A stretch of DNA of 64,000 nt, from positions 434,001 to 498,000 of the forward strand of contig NZ_QKVK01000001.1 in NCBI RefSeq assembly GCF_003234965.1. The letters run 5' to 3'. How positions within the stretch are numbered: the stretch's first letter is position 1; each line of letters opens with the position of its first letter. The DNA comes from Aestuariivirga litoralis (lineage in GTDB: Bacteria > Pseudomonadota > Alphaproteobacteria > Rhizobiales > Aestuariivirgaceae). Positions 44,801-52,956 of this stretch are shown one piece after another. The position numbers and the translations under genes were made by a program. Below the pieces are notes generated by a model, which did not search any database, was not told where the DNA came from, and was given only the letters and a program-made list of their open reading frames with translations.

Positions 44801-46947
44801 ACCTGCTGACCATGATCACCACCTCGTCGGAGGACGTGACCAAGCGCCTCGCCGACACCACCATGCAGCTCTACGCCAAGCTCGACGGCACCACCTCCTC
44901 GATGACCGGCCAGCTCGAGACCACCGCGACCAAGCTCTACACCAGGCTCGACCAGGTTTCGGCCCACATGTCGGGCGAGCTGGAGAACACCGCCCAGCGC
45001 ATCACCGATTATATCTCGACCTCGGCCGGCGACGCGGTGACCAAGGTCGCCTCGGTCACCGACCGCCTCACCACGCAGCTCGACAATTCCTCCCAGCAGC
45101 TGGGCCAGCTCATCGACCACACGTCCGAGCGCCTCGGCAGCCAGCTCGACCAGGCAGCCAACGACCTCTCCGCGCTGTTCGGCAATTCGACCGAGACGCT
45201 GACAAGGCGGCTTGACGAGACCTCCTCGCACCTCTCGGAGATCTTCACCACCAACACCGAGATGCTGAACGGCCAGCTCGAGGACACCTCGGTCAAGCTC
45301 TCCGAGCTCTTCACCACCAACACCGGCATGATCAACGGCCAGCTGGAGGAGACCTCGGCCAAGCTCTCCGAGCTCTTCACCACCAACACCGAGATGATCA
45401 ACAGCCAGCTCGAGGACACCTCGGCCAAGCTGCAGGACCTGTTCACCAGCAACACCGGCAAGATCTCGGAGGAGCTGGGCGACACCTCGAACCGCCTCTC
45501 CAACCTGTTCTCGGTCAATGCCGAGCGCCTGAGCGAGACGCTGGACAATACCTGGAACAGCTTCTCCAGCCTGTTCAACGACAAGACCGAAGCGCTCACC
45601 GAGCAGCTCGACCGCACCTCGGCCGACCTCAACGAACTGTTCATCGCCAACACCCGCATGATGGCGCAGCAGATCGACAAGACGGCCACCGAGATGACCG
45701 ACAGCTTCTCGGAAACCGCGGTGCGCGTCACCCAGCAGGTGAGCGACGTCAACCGCGTCATGGCCCAGCGTCTCAGCGACGCCTCCTCCGAGGTCACCTC
45801 GCAGCTCGACACCGCAGGAACCTCGATGCTCGCCCGCATCGAGAAGACGGCGGAGGTGCTGCGCCAGCGCTTCGACAACTCGACCGGCATGCTGGAGCGC
45901 GTCACCGACGAGCTCAACACCAAGCTCGATGGCACCGGCCTGCGCTTCGCCGACATTCTCGACCAGGCCTCGGGCGCCATCCTTGCCGACCTCGGCAAGG
46001 CGAGCCAGGCGCTGACCCAGGAACTCGGCACCACCACGGACGAGATCACCAGCCGCATCGCGCAGGATTCGAGCCAGCTCACCGCGCGCGTCGAGCAGGC
46101 GGCACGCGAACTCGAGCAGATCTCGGCCTCGACCTCGGTCAAACTCGAGGATGCCAACCGCAAGTTCGCCAAGCATGTGGAAACCGCCACGAGCTTCCTC
46201 GCCGAGCAGCTTGCAAGTGCTGCCAGCACCATGGACGAGCGCCTCGAAACCGTGGCGGGCGACCTCACCGGCCGGCTCGAAGGCACCTCCACCCGCGTGT
46301 CCGAACGCCTCGACGATGCCACCACGCTGGTGCAGCGCTCGATCGAGCGCTTCAACGGCGAGATGGAACGCGTGCTGGCCGACCGCCGCCAGGCGCTCGA
46401 AAGCCTGGTGGCCGACGCCGCCACGCAGGCCGGCGAGATCGACAAGGTCATGGGCAGCTACATGAACCTGATCGAGGATTCGCTCGCCGCCTCCGAGGCC
46501 AAGGCGCGCGAGATCAGCCGCATCGTGGCCGAGCAGTCGGCGCTTGCCACCCGCAACCTCGAAAAGGAGATCGCGCGGCTGGAGGAAACCTCGGGCGGCC
46601 AGATCACCCAGGCGGTGCGCGTGCTGCGCGACCAGCACGAGCGCGCCATGGCGGCGATGAACGAGATGCTGTCCTCCACCGCCACCGACTTCCAGCAGAC
46701 CGCGCAGGACATGCGCCTCACCGCCCAGCAGGTGGTGAAGGACATCGACGCGGCGCGGGGCGACCTGCTCCGTGCACTGACGGATCTTCCGGAGGAGACC
46801 CGCTCCAACGCCGATGCCATGCGCCGCGTGGTGGCCGACCAGATCGGCGCGCTGGCGGCACTGGCCGACGTGGTGAAGCGCCAGGCGGGGGCGCTGGACG
46901 TCTCTGGCCCCGGCGCCGGCCGCGGCAAGGCCCCGACCAAGAACTGA
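41833..46947 (+). CDS. Giant polar-growth coiled protein (GPR/RgsE-like)
   Basis: A 1704-residue protein. After a charged, disordered N-terminus (about 55 residues) come two membrane helices (FTPYALVSVILTALWSFGWF and AVVMQALALLLVPVAVIWIG); the rest, about 1590 residues, is almost entirely amphipathic helix with short repeating segments such as RLDDSAGGVFARLDEQAG and LSELFTTNTEMINGQLED. This is the architecture of the growth pole ring protein GPR of Agrobacterium and its Sinorhizobium homolog RgsE, which look like apolipoproteins and form a ring at the growing pole. Length is somewhat below the roughly 2100 residues of Agrobacterium GPR. A local 66-nt repeat lies near the C-terminal third. Identity rests on architecture, not alignment. 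Confidence 0.75.
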   Translation: MANTTDTRRSDRRQADTDATRRDVPRLSGEPAPVKGRPANENDPGTAMLLAKMRRRPSFTPYALVSVILTALWSFGWFYVSSGTLGGAAPAAVVMQALALLLVPVAVIWIGAFTLWRAADMRQVSEALFQSAMRLVRPQDIATEGLTTIAQAVRSEVDLLVGGVEHAVQRAAVLEEIVHKEIAAIERAFGGNEERIRNLVAGIENQRSALHQAALLISNDTNPLITRLENNTKNLDGIMMAAQDTLGRLEGGLREISGSVVNAMEDMADRANAAGSEVSMQTAHMEDVSTQMLGQLREFSHQVGSHIEQMKMAYSALNSETVDFSRTVQDMESNMTGLVRNAVDSLAAVHEDISRVIERSSVASADQIRQQVADLAEVVQTTGANLGFHMKSIAEDVTGNLERVSVDTAQLLEQSRTMVTQGMQTLSSDYIERVAQSRAELITYLDQSAAGVAAAVDEATDTVAGRLNAAGTQFLTGLDQTSSALLEELGSMSTGVSGRIEQTTGRLIDEIGNRADTIITRLDDSAGGVFARLDEQAGLISTRVEETATRLLYTIEDRTAAAAARVGEASSQVLAALDQQNLDSAERVTESAARVEMAIARATDEFTARISASQGDIVARVDESVAAALARLEDTSTELRALMNQTSGDVLGQLDGRTRDMLDQLDAVLGTANTRLTDAATTFHAVISQTSDKLEDRIGVSGEALNALMATAVETARSRIDEASGLFHSIVEQVTGSMESRLGTSTTLIEDQVSRAIAAASGRLDDTTRMFQELIGGASEEIERRVDGAAERFYGQIETSVSAATGSLDQANKTFQDVITGTAGAVVGQIGTATREIIGSVETTVTEAFGRFENSATSFQALISGSADDLEQKVDGAAERLFVRIAETAEQVTSQIDDVNERVSTRLGETSASATTRIESVARSINELMAQTSTTVAAHLKDTADIVNREMAESGVALAERIENSGGQVTDKLITVSDSFTHNLARAREDLLTMITTSSEDVTKRLADTTMQLYAKLDGTTSSMTGQLETTATKLYTRLDQVSAHMSGELENTAQRITDYISTSAGDAVTKVASVTDRLTTQLDNSSQQLGQLIDHTSERLGSQLDQAANDLSALFGNSTETLTRRLDETSSHLSEIFTTNTEMLNGQLEDTSVKLSELFTTNTGMINGQLEETSAKLSELFTTNTEMINSQLEDTSAKLQDLFTSNTGKISEELGDTSNRLSNLFSVNAERLSETLDNTWNSFSSLFNDKTEALTEQLDRTSADLNELFIANTRMMAQQIDKTATEMTDSFSETAVRVTQQVSDVNRVMAQRLSDASSEVTSQLDTAGTSMLARIEKTAEVLRQRFDNSTGMLERVTDELNTKLDGTGLRFADILDQASGAILADLGKASQALTQELGTTTDEITSRIAQDSSQLTARVEQAARELEQISASTSVKLEDANRKFAKHVETATSFLAEQLASAASTMDERLETVAGDLTGRLEGTSTRVSERLDDATTLVQRSIERFNGEMERVLADRRQALESLVADAATQAGEIDKVMGSYMNLIEDSLAASEAKAREISRIVAEQSALATRNLEKEIARLEETSGGQITQAVRVLRDQHERAMAAMNEMLSSTATDFQQTAQDMRLTAQQVVKDIDAARGDLLRALTDLPEETRSNADAMRRVVADQIGALAALADVVKRQAGALDVSGPGAGRGKAPTKN
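45232..45429 (+). repeat. Three tandem 66-nt coding repeats in the GPR-like gene
   Basis: Units start at 45232, 45298 and 45364, and a decayed fourth begins at 45430. Each encodes 22 residues of the type LSELFTTNTEMINGQLED plus TSAK. Near identity at DNA level points to recent duplication inside an otherwise diverged repeat protein. Confidence 0.85.
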
Positions 46948-46966
46948 CGCGCCGCCGGGCCACCGC

Positions 46967-47944
46967 ATGCGCCTCCTGATCGCCGAAGAACGCTGGCCGA
47001 TTGCCGGCAGCTTCACCATTTCGCGCGGCAGCAAGACCGAGGCCCATGTGGTGACGGTGACGCTGGAAGACGCTGGCCACACCGGCCGCGGCGAATGCGT
47101 GCCCTACCCGCGCTACGCCGAGACCGTGCCGCAGGTCGTGGCGGCGCTCGAGGCGGCGCGCGGAGCCATCGAGGCCGGCATCACGCGCGACGAGATCGCC
47201 TCGGTCCTCGAGCCCCATGCCGCACGCAACGCGCTGGACTGCGCCTTGTGGGACCTTGAAGCCAAGAAGGCCGGAAAGCCGGTCTGGCAGCTCGCGGGCC
47301 TTGCCCAGCCGAAACCCGCCATCACCGCCTATACGCTGAGCCTCGACACGCCGGAGGCCATGGCCGCCGCCGCCGCGCAGGCGGCGGACCGCCCGCTGCT
47401 CAAGCTGAAGCTCGGCCGAGACGGCGATGCCGAGCGGCTGAAGCTGGTCCGCAAAAACGCCCCCAACAGCCGCCTCATCATCGATGCCAATGAAGGCTGG
47501 ACGGCGGAGAACCTCGCCGCAATGCTGGCGGCCTGTGCCGATGTCGGCGTCGAGCTGGTCGAGCAGCCGCTGCCAGCGGGCAATGACGATGCGCTGCTGG
47601 GCCTCTCCCGGGCCGTCACCGTCTGCGCCGATGAATCGGCCCATGGGCTGGACTCGCTCGACCAGCTCATCGGCAAGTATGACGCCATCAACGTCAAGCT
47701 CGACAAGACCGGCGGCCTCACCCCTGCCATCGCGCTGGCCAGGGCGGCGCGCGAACGCGATCTCGGCATCATGGTGGGCTGCATGCTGGCCACCTCGCTC
47801 GCCATGGCGCCCGCCTTCCTGCTCAGCCCGCTCGCCGAGGTGATCGACCTCGACGGGCCGCTGCTGCTGAAGCAGGACCGCCAGCCCGCCGTCCGCTTCG
47901 ATGGCAGCCTCATGCAGCCGCCGCCGCCGACCCTTTGGGGCTGA
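46967..47944 (+). CDS. Dipeptide epimerase (enolase superfamily)
   Basis: A 325-residue member of the mandelate racemase/muconate lactonizing enzyme group. Catalytic residues are in LLKLKLGRDGD (lysine pair), LIIDANEGW, LVEQPLP, CADES (metal ligands) and NVKLDKTGG (second lysine). The set matches L-Ala-D/L-Glu epimerase, which recycles peptidoglycan tripeptide-derived dipeptide. It starts 19 bp after the GPR-like gene, so the two probably share a transcript. The 3' end overlaps the convergent MFS gene by 35 bp. Confidence 0.9.
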   Translation: MRLLIAEERWPIAGSFTISRGSKTEAHVVTVTLEDAGHTGRGECVPYPRYAETVPQVVAALEAARGAIEAGITRDEIASVLEPHAARNALDCALWDLEAKKAGKPVWQLAGLAQPKPAITAYTLSLDTPEAMAAAAAQAADRPLLKLKLGRDGDAERLKLVRKNAPNSRLIIDANEGWTAENLAAMLAACADVGVELVEQPLPAGNDDALLGLSRAVTVCADESAHGLDSLDQLIGKYDAINVKLDKTGGLTPAIALARAARERDLGIMVGCMLATSLAMAPAFLLSPLAEVIDLDGPLLLKQDRQPAVRFDGSLMQPPPPTLWG

Positions 47945-49088
47945 TCAGCCACAGCAGCGCGGCAAGCCCGAAGGCCAGCGCTGCCAGTCCTGCCATCACG
48001 TAGAAGGCGCCGCCGCCCAGCCCGGCATAGAGCGCGCCCGAAGCCCACATGCTGCCCGACAGCAGGATGCCGCTCGACACCACCGAGTAGAGCCCCTGCG
48101 CGGTATTGCGCATCGAGGCCGGCACGCGCTCGCGGATGAAATGCATGGTGCCGAGATGGGTGAGGCCGAAGGACCCCGCATGCAGCGTCTGCACCAGGAA
48201 CAGGATGCCGAGCGGCGGGGCGAGAGCGGTCGCCAGCCAGCGCAGCGTGGCAAGGCCCGTTCCCAGCATGATCAGCCGCACCGAGCCGAAGGTTCTGTAG
48301 AAGCGGTTGGAAAAAGCGAACATGGTGACTTCCGCCAGCACGCTCGCCGCCCACAGCATGCCGATCACGAATTTCGAGAGCCCGAGCGATTCGAAATAGA
48401 CCGAGCCGAAGGCATAGAGGAAACCGTGGCTGGCCTGGCCGAGGCCCGCCGCCAGCGTGAAGGTGATGAAGCTCGCGCCACTCACCAAGGCCAGCACCCC
48501 GGCGAGCCGGATGGGCTGCGCCTTGCCGGTGGCGCGCATTGCCTTGTCGGCGGGCAGCAACAGGCTCACCAGCGCGCCCATCGCCTGCGAGCCGGCAATC
48601 AGCAGGATGACGAAGCCGAGCGGGACGACCTCCAGCAGCGCGCCGGCGCCGAGGCTTCCCGCCAGGAAGCTGAGCGAGGCCCACAGCCTGATGCGGCCAT
48701 AGTCGAGCCCGTAATGGGCACTCCCTTCCACCGCCAGCGCCTCGGTCAGCGGCACGATGGGGGCGAGCAGCGCGGCCGCCAGCATGCCGGCGGCGAGGAT
48801 CGGCCAGAAGCCGCTCATCTGGCTGAGGACGAGATAGGCCGCGGTGGCGCCGAAGGCGCAGGTGATGATCACGGCGCGGCGGCGCTGGGTGAGGTCGGCA
48901 ATGAAGGTGCCGAGCGGAATGCCGAGGATCCGCACCGCCATCATCAGCGCCACCACGAGGGCCACCTCGGAATCGGGCAGCCCCCGGTCCTTCAGCCACA
49001 GGGGCAGGAAGGGCAACTGGATGCCGCTGCCGAGGAACAGCACGGCATTGAACAGCGACAGGCGGAAGCTGAAATTGCGGGAGGGCAT
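47910..49088 (-). CDS. MFS transporter (PPP/HcaT-like)
   Basis: A 392-residue, 12-helix transporter: FRLSLFNAVLFLGSGIQLPF, then LWLKDRGLPDSEVALVVALM, the loop ADLTQRRRAVIITCAFG, and in the second half SFITFTLAAGLGQASHGFLY. Relation is to the phenylpropionate permease/LacY-like branch (HcaT) by the loop motifs and by GLDYGRIRLWASLSFLAGS. The substrate is unknown. Its stop lies 35 bp inside the epimerase gene. Confidence 0.82.
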   Translation of the reverse strand: MPSRNFSFRLSLFNAVLFLGSGIQLPFLPLWLKDRGLPDSEVALVVALMMAVRILGIPLGTFIADLTQRRRAVIITCAFGATAAYLVLSQMSGFWPILAAGMLAAALLAPIVPLTEALAVEGSAHYGLDYGRIRLWASLSFLAGSLGAGALLEVVPLGFVILLIAGSQAMGALVSLLLPADKAMRATGKAQPIRLAGVLALVSGASFITFTLAAGLGQASHGFLYAFGSVYFESLGLSKFVIGMLWAASVLAEVTMFAFSNRFYRTFGSVRLIMLGTGLATLRWLATALAPPLGILFLVQTLHAGSFGLTHLGTMHFIRERVPASMRNTAQGLYSVVSSGILLSGSMWASGALYAGLGGGAFYVMAGLAALAFGLAALLWLISPKGSAAAAA

Positions 49089-49106
49089 GGAGGGCGCGGT
49101 CTCGGA

Positions 49107-49121
49107 TTAACCGCGTCTAAA
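49107..49121. promoter_or_regulatory. CtrA-like box with one mismatch
   Basis: TTAACCGCGTCTAAA fits TTAA-N7-TTAA except that the second half reads TAAA. It lies between the divergent MFS and hypothetical genes. Confidence 0.25.
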
Positions 49122-49229
49122 CCAAAGATTCACCACTCGCCATGATTATGGCGGGCAGTGGTGCCCTGCGGCTGGCGCAGGGGAAGGGGCCCGTCCGCCC
49201 CGTGTCGAGTCAGGTGAGTGGAGTTGCGT

Positions 49230-49730
49230 ATGCCGCCCAGAGAAGTGCCGCCGCGCGTCAGGCCGGCCCAGCTTGAGCCCGAGGATTTCGACGCGATCCG
49301 CGAGGCGGTCATGGAAACCCCGCGCGGCCGGTGGTTCCTCGACGAGTTTTCGACCAGGCTCCGCCGGGCGGAGCATTCCAGCCTGCAGGACAGCATGCGG
49401 CGGCTCGAGACCGCCATCGCCAGCAACCATGACGAGGTCATGTCCCGCCTCGCCAGCGTGCTGCGGAGTGAGGCCGAAGAGGCGGCCGAGCCCGTCCGCC
49501 CTGCGGCCGAAACGCGGCTCGCGCCGCGCCACATGCGGTATTATCGCGCCGACGAGGACATTTTCGAGCCCGCTCCCGAGGCCACCCTCGCCGCCGTGCC
49601 GCGCCTCCTCGACATGCTGCCGCCGGAGGAGCCCGCCCCGGCCCCGCGCCGCCGCATCATCATCACCCGCCACAAGCCCGGCGAGCCTTTCGACGTGCCG
49701 CTGGCGGAAGAGCTTCCCCGGGCCTCCTGA
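49230..49730 (+). CDS. Conserved alphaproteobacterial protein, unknown function
   Basis: ATG 49230 is preceded by GGAG at six bases; a GTG at 49218 is an alternative. The 166-residue product has a helical core (EPEDFDAIREAVMETPRGRW and LDEFSTRLRRAEHSSL), then a coiled stretch with LQDSMRRLETAIASNHDEV, a proline/acidic linker, and a basic C-terminal segment (APRRRIIITRHKPGEPFDV). The ETPRGRWFLDEF motif recurs in uncharacterised rhizobial proteins as I recall. It is divergent from the MFS gene, with a CtrA-like sequence between. Confidence 0.65.
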   Translation: MPPREVPPRVRPAQLEPEDFDAIREAVMETPRGRWFLDEFSTRLRRAEHSSLQDSMRRLETAIASNHDEVMSRLASVLRSEAEEAAEPVRPAAETRLAPRHMRYYRADEDIFEPAPEATLAAVPRLLDMLPPEEPAPAPRRRIIITRHKPGEPFDVPLAEELPRAS

Positions 49731-49733
49731 ACC

Positions 49734-50711
49734 TCAGATCTCGCGGTTCAGGATCCGCGCATAGAGCCCCGGGTCGCAGTTGCCGCCCGAGGCGATGACG
49801 CCGATGGCCTTGCCCCGGGTCTCCACCTTGCCCGAAAGCACCGCGGCGAGCGCCACCGCGCCACCCGGCTCCAACACGATCTTCAGCACTTCGAAGGCGA
49901 AGCGCACGGCCTCCGCGGCCTCGGCATCGGTTACCGTCAGCCCCGCGCCGAGCAGCCGGCTGTTGATGGCAAAGGTCATCTCGCCCGGCGAGACCGACAT
50001 CAGCGCATCGCAGATCGAGCCAGAGGGCTTCGCGTTCTTCTCGATCTTCCCGCTCTTCAGCGAGCGGGCGTAGTCATCGAAGCCTGCCGGCTCAACCGAG
50101 TGGACTTCTGCCGAGGGCTGCAGCTCCGCCATGGCCAGCGCCACGCCGGCCGTGAGCCCGCCGCCCGAGCAGCACACCAGCACGTCATCGAGGCGGATGC
50201 CGCGGTCCCTCGCCTCCTCCGCCAGTTCAAGCCCCGCCGTGCCTTGCCCGACGATGATGTCGGCATGTTCGAAGGGCGGCACCATCACCGCCTTGCGCGC
50301 CTTCATGTAGCGCTCGGCGATCGCCTCGCGGGACTCGGTTGCGCGGTCATAGGTGACGACCTCGGCGCCATAGGACCTTGTGTTCTCCTGCTTGATCATC
50401 GGCGTGTCGGCCGGCATCACGATCAGCGCCGGCAGGCCCTTGATCTGTGCCGCGGCAGCCACCCCCTGCGCATGGTTGCCGGAGGAATAGGCGACCACGC
50501 CGCCCCTGGCCTTCTTCGCGTCGAGCTTCGAGATCATGTTCCACGCCCCGCGGAACTTGAAGGAGCCGGTGCGCTGCAGGCACTCGGCCTTGATCAGGAT
50601 TCGTCCGCCGGTGAGCGCATTGAGCTTCGGGTTCTCGATCACCGGTGTCCTGACGGCAAATCCCTCGATCCGCCGTGCCGCCTTCTCGATATCCTTGAAT
50701 TCCGGCAGCAT
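49734..50711 (-). CDS. Threonine/serine dehydratase family (PLP)
   Basis: ATG 50709-50711 gives 325 residues. It is a fold type II PLP enzyme: GSFKFRGAWNMISKL contains the Schiff-base lysine, YSSGNHAQGVAAAAQ holds the substrate loop, CCSGGGLTAG is the phosphate cup, and VIASGGNCDPGLYA closes the active site. This short form without an ACT domain fits catabolic threonine dehydratase or serine racemase. The gene is convergent with the preceding hypothetical gene (3-bp gap). Confidence 0.88.
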   Translation of the reverse strand: MLPEFKDIEKAARRIEGFAVRTPVIENPKLNALTGGRILIKAECLQRTGSFKFRGAWNMISKLDAKKARGGVVAYSSGNHAQGVAAAAQIKGLPALIVMPADTPMIKQENTRSYGAEVVTYDRATESREAIAERYMKARKAVMVPPFEHADIIVGQGTAGLELAEEARDRGIRLDDVLVCCSGGGLTAGVALAMAELQPSAEVHSVEPAGFDDYARSLKSGKIEKNAKPSGSICDALMSVSPGEMTFAINSRLLGAGLTVTDAEAAEAVRFAFEVLKIVLEPGGAVALAAVLSGKVETRGKAIGVIASGGNCDPGLYARILNREI

Positions 50712-50798
50712 GTGACCCCGCATATGTCCCTGTCGGGGTGAGCATAGCCGAGGCCGGGGCGGATTTGCTAGAAGCGCCTGTCAACCCTGGGAGATGAC

Positions 50799-52847
50799 AT
50801 GACCCGCGACCCCCGCTACGACATCCTCTTCGAGCCCGTCCGCATCGGCCCGGTGGTGGCGAGGAACCGCTTCTACCAGGTGCCGCACTGCAATGGCATG
50901 GGCTATCGCGATGCCTCGGCACTCGCTGCCATGCGCGGCATGAAGGCGGAAGGCGGCTGGGCCGTGGTCTGCACCGAGATGGTGGAAATCCACCACACGG
51001 CCGACGTCTCTCCTTACGTCGAGCTGCGCCTGTGGTCCGACCACGACATTCCCATGCTCGCCCGCATCGCCGAGAAGGTGCACGAGCACGGCTCGCTGGC
51101 GGGGATCGAGCTCTGCCATTCGGGCTATACCGCCAACAATCTCTGGACCCGCGAGGTGCCCATGGCGGCGAGCCCCATGCCCACGGCCAGCTATTTCAAC
51201 GATCCCATCCAGGCCCGCGGCATGGACAAGGAAGACATCCGCAACCTCCGCCGCGCCCACCGCAAGGCGGCGCTGCGCTCGAAGCAGGCGGGCTTCGACC
51301 TCGTCTATGTCTATGCCGGCCACGGGCTCGGCATCTTCCAGCACTTCCTGTCGCGGGCCACCAACTTCCGCACCGACGAATATGGCGGCTCGCTGGAAAA
51401 CCGTGCGCGCCTCCTGCGCGAAGTGATCGAGGATACCAAGGACGCGGTGGGCGACACCTGTGCGGTTCCCGTGCGCATCGCCATGAGCGAGTTCATCGGA
51501 TCGGCCGGTCTTGAGCCAGCCGAGGTCGAGGATGCGATCGCGATGATGGCCGAACTCCCGGACCTGTGGGACCTCTCGCTCTCCGACTGGTCGAAGGACT
51601 CACAGACCTCGCGCTTCTCCGAGGAGGGCTTCCAGGAGCCCTACATCAAGGGCGTGAAGAAGCTGACGACGAAGCCCGTCGTCGGCGTCGGCCGCTACAC
51701 CTCGCCCGACACCATGGTGCGCGTGATCAAGCAAGGCATCATGGACATGATCGGCGCGGCCCGGCCCTCGATCGCCGACCCTTATCTGCCCAACAAGATC
51801 CGCGACGGAAGGCTCGAGGACATCCGGGAATGCATCGGCTGCAATGTCTGCGTCACGCATGACTACACCATGACGCCGCTCCGCTGCACCCAGAACCCCT
51901 CGATGGGCGAGGAGTGGCGGCGTGGCTGGCACCCGGAATTGATCCGCCCGAAGGAGGAGGACCGGCACATCCTCGTCGTCGGAGCGGGGCCTTCGGGCCT
52001 CGAGGCGGCGCGCGCGCTGGGCCAGCGCGGCTACCAGGTGACGCTCGCCGACAAGGCCTCGCAACCCGGCGGCCGGGTGACGCGCGAGAGCCGGCTGCCG
52101 GGCCTTGCCGCCTGGGCCCGCGTGCGCGACTGGCGCCTCCTGCAGCTCGACAAGCTCCCCAACGTCTCGCTCTATCTCGAGAGCGAGATGACGCCGGAGA
52201 CGGTGGCCGAGCTTGGTGCCGATCAGGTTCTCGTCACCACCGGCGCCAAATGGCTGCGTGACCTGACGGGCCGCCACGTGGTGGTCCCCTTCCACCACCC
52301 CGAAGCCTGTGACGTGCTGACCCCTGACGACCTGATGGCAGGCCGCCGCCCGAAGGCGAAGGACGTGGTGCTGTTCGATGACGACCACTACTACATGGGC
52401 GGTGTCTGCGCCGAGTTGCTGGCGAAGGACGGCCACCAGGTGACGCTCGTCACCCCCGCCGCCGTCGCCTCGTCCTTCACCAAGGCCTCGCTGGAGCAGA
52501 AGGCGATCCAGGCGCGGCTCCTCAAGGCGGGCGTGAAGATCCTCGCCAACCACGCGGTGGTGGCCATCGCGGAAGGCCATGTCACGCTCGAATGCGCCTA
52601 TACGGGCGAGGCATCGCCACTCGCCGCGGGCTCGGTGGTGCTGGTCACCGCCCGCCGCCCGGTCGACGGGCTGTGGCAGGCGCTGGCGGCGGCGGGCCTT
52701 CCCGCCACGCGCGCCGGCGATTGCCTGGCCCCCGGAACGATTGCCGCGGCGGTCCATGCGGGGCGCCGCTTTGCCGAGGAATTCGGCAGGCCGGCACTGG
52801 ATTTCCTCGAGATTCCCTTCAAGCGCGAGGTCACCGCACTGAGTTGA
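50799..52847 (+). CDS. TMADH-like iron-sulfur flavoprotein (NADH:flavin oxidoreductase family)
   Basis: A 682-residue protein with GGGAGA ribosome site. Residues 1-335 are the FMN barrel; Cys31 in QVPHCNGMG matches Cys30 that binds FMN covalently in trimethylamine dehydrogenase. The 4Fe-4S ligands are Cys345, Cys348, Cys351 and Cys363 (CIGCNVC and RC). Residues about 390-640 are a dinucleotide-binding domain (HILVVGAGPSGLEAARALGQ). The aromatic bowl tyrosine 60 of trimethylamine dehydrogenase is methionine 61 here (CTEM), so trimethylamine is not a safe substrate; dimethylamine, histamine, N-methylproline and related methylated amines are candidates. The divergent partner is the dehydratase gene. 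Confidence 0.88.
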   Translation: MTRDPRYDILFEPVRIGPVVARNRFYQVPHCNGMGYRDASALAAMRGMKAEGGWAVVCTEMVEIHHTADVSPYVELRLWSDHDIPMLARIAEKVHEHGSLAGIELCHSGYTANNLWTREVPMAASPMPTASYFNDPIQARGMDKEDIRNLRRAHRKAALRSKQAGFDLVYVYAGHGLGIFQHFLSRATNFRTDEYGGSLENRARLLREVIEDTKDAVGDTCAVPVRIAMSEFIGSAGLEPAEVEDAIAMMAELPDLWDLSLSDWSKDSQTSRFSEEGFQEPYIKGVKKLTTKPVVGVGRYTSPDTMVRVIKQGIMDMIGAARPSIADPYLPNKIRDGRLEDIRECIGCNVCVTHDYTMTPLRCTQNPSMGEEWRRGWHPELIRPKEEDRHILVVGAGPSGLEAARALGQRGYQVTLADKASQPGGRVTRESRLPGLAAWARVRDWRLLQLDKLPNVSLYLESEMTPETVAELGADQVLVTTGAKWLRDLTGRHVVVPFHHPEACDVLTPDDLMAGRRPKAKDVVLFDDDHYYMGGVCAELLAKDGHQVTLVTPAAVASSFTKASLEQKAIQARLLKAGVKILANHAVVAIAEGHVTLECAYTGEASPLAAGSVVLVTARRPVDGLWQALAAAGLPATRAGDCLAPGTIAAAVHAGRRFAEEFGRPALDFLEIPFKREVTALS

Positions 52848-52896
52848 CCCGAAGCTGCCGCAATCCTGCCGAACAAGGGCTCTAGACATTCCAGAC

Positions 52897-52911
52897 TTAA
52901 GCCGCCATTTA
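52897..52911. promoter_or_regulatory. CtrA-like box with one mismatch, before L,D-transpeptidase
   Basis: TTAAGCCGCCATTTA fits TTAA-N7-TTAA except for TTTA in the second half. It lies 46 bp before the L,D-transpeptidase start. Confidence 0.3.
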
Positions 52912-52956
52912 CCCGGCGGTCTCACAATAAGCGCTTGGATCAAGGGGATTTCATCA

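Noticed and set aside
45232-45429. Tandem repeats considered as CRISPR or minisatellite
   Set aside because: Units are contiguous, in frame and encode the protein repeat; there are no unique spacers.
44065-47082. A 1005-codon open frame antisense to the GPR-like gene
   Set aside because: The repeat-rich GC3-biased sense gene leaves the complementary frame open; the translated product is low-complexity without any motif.
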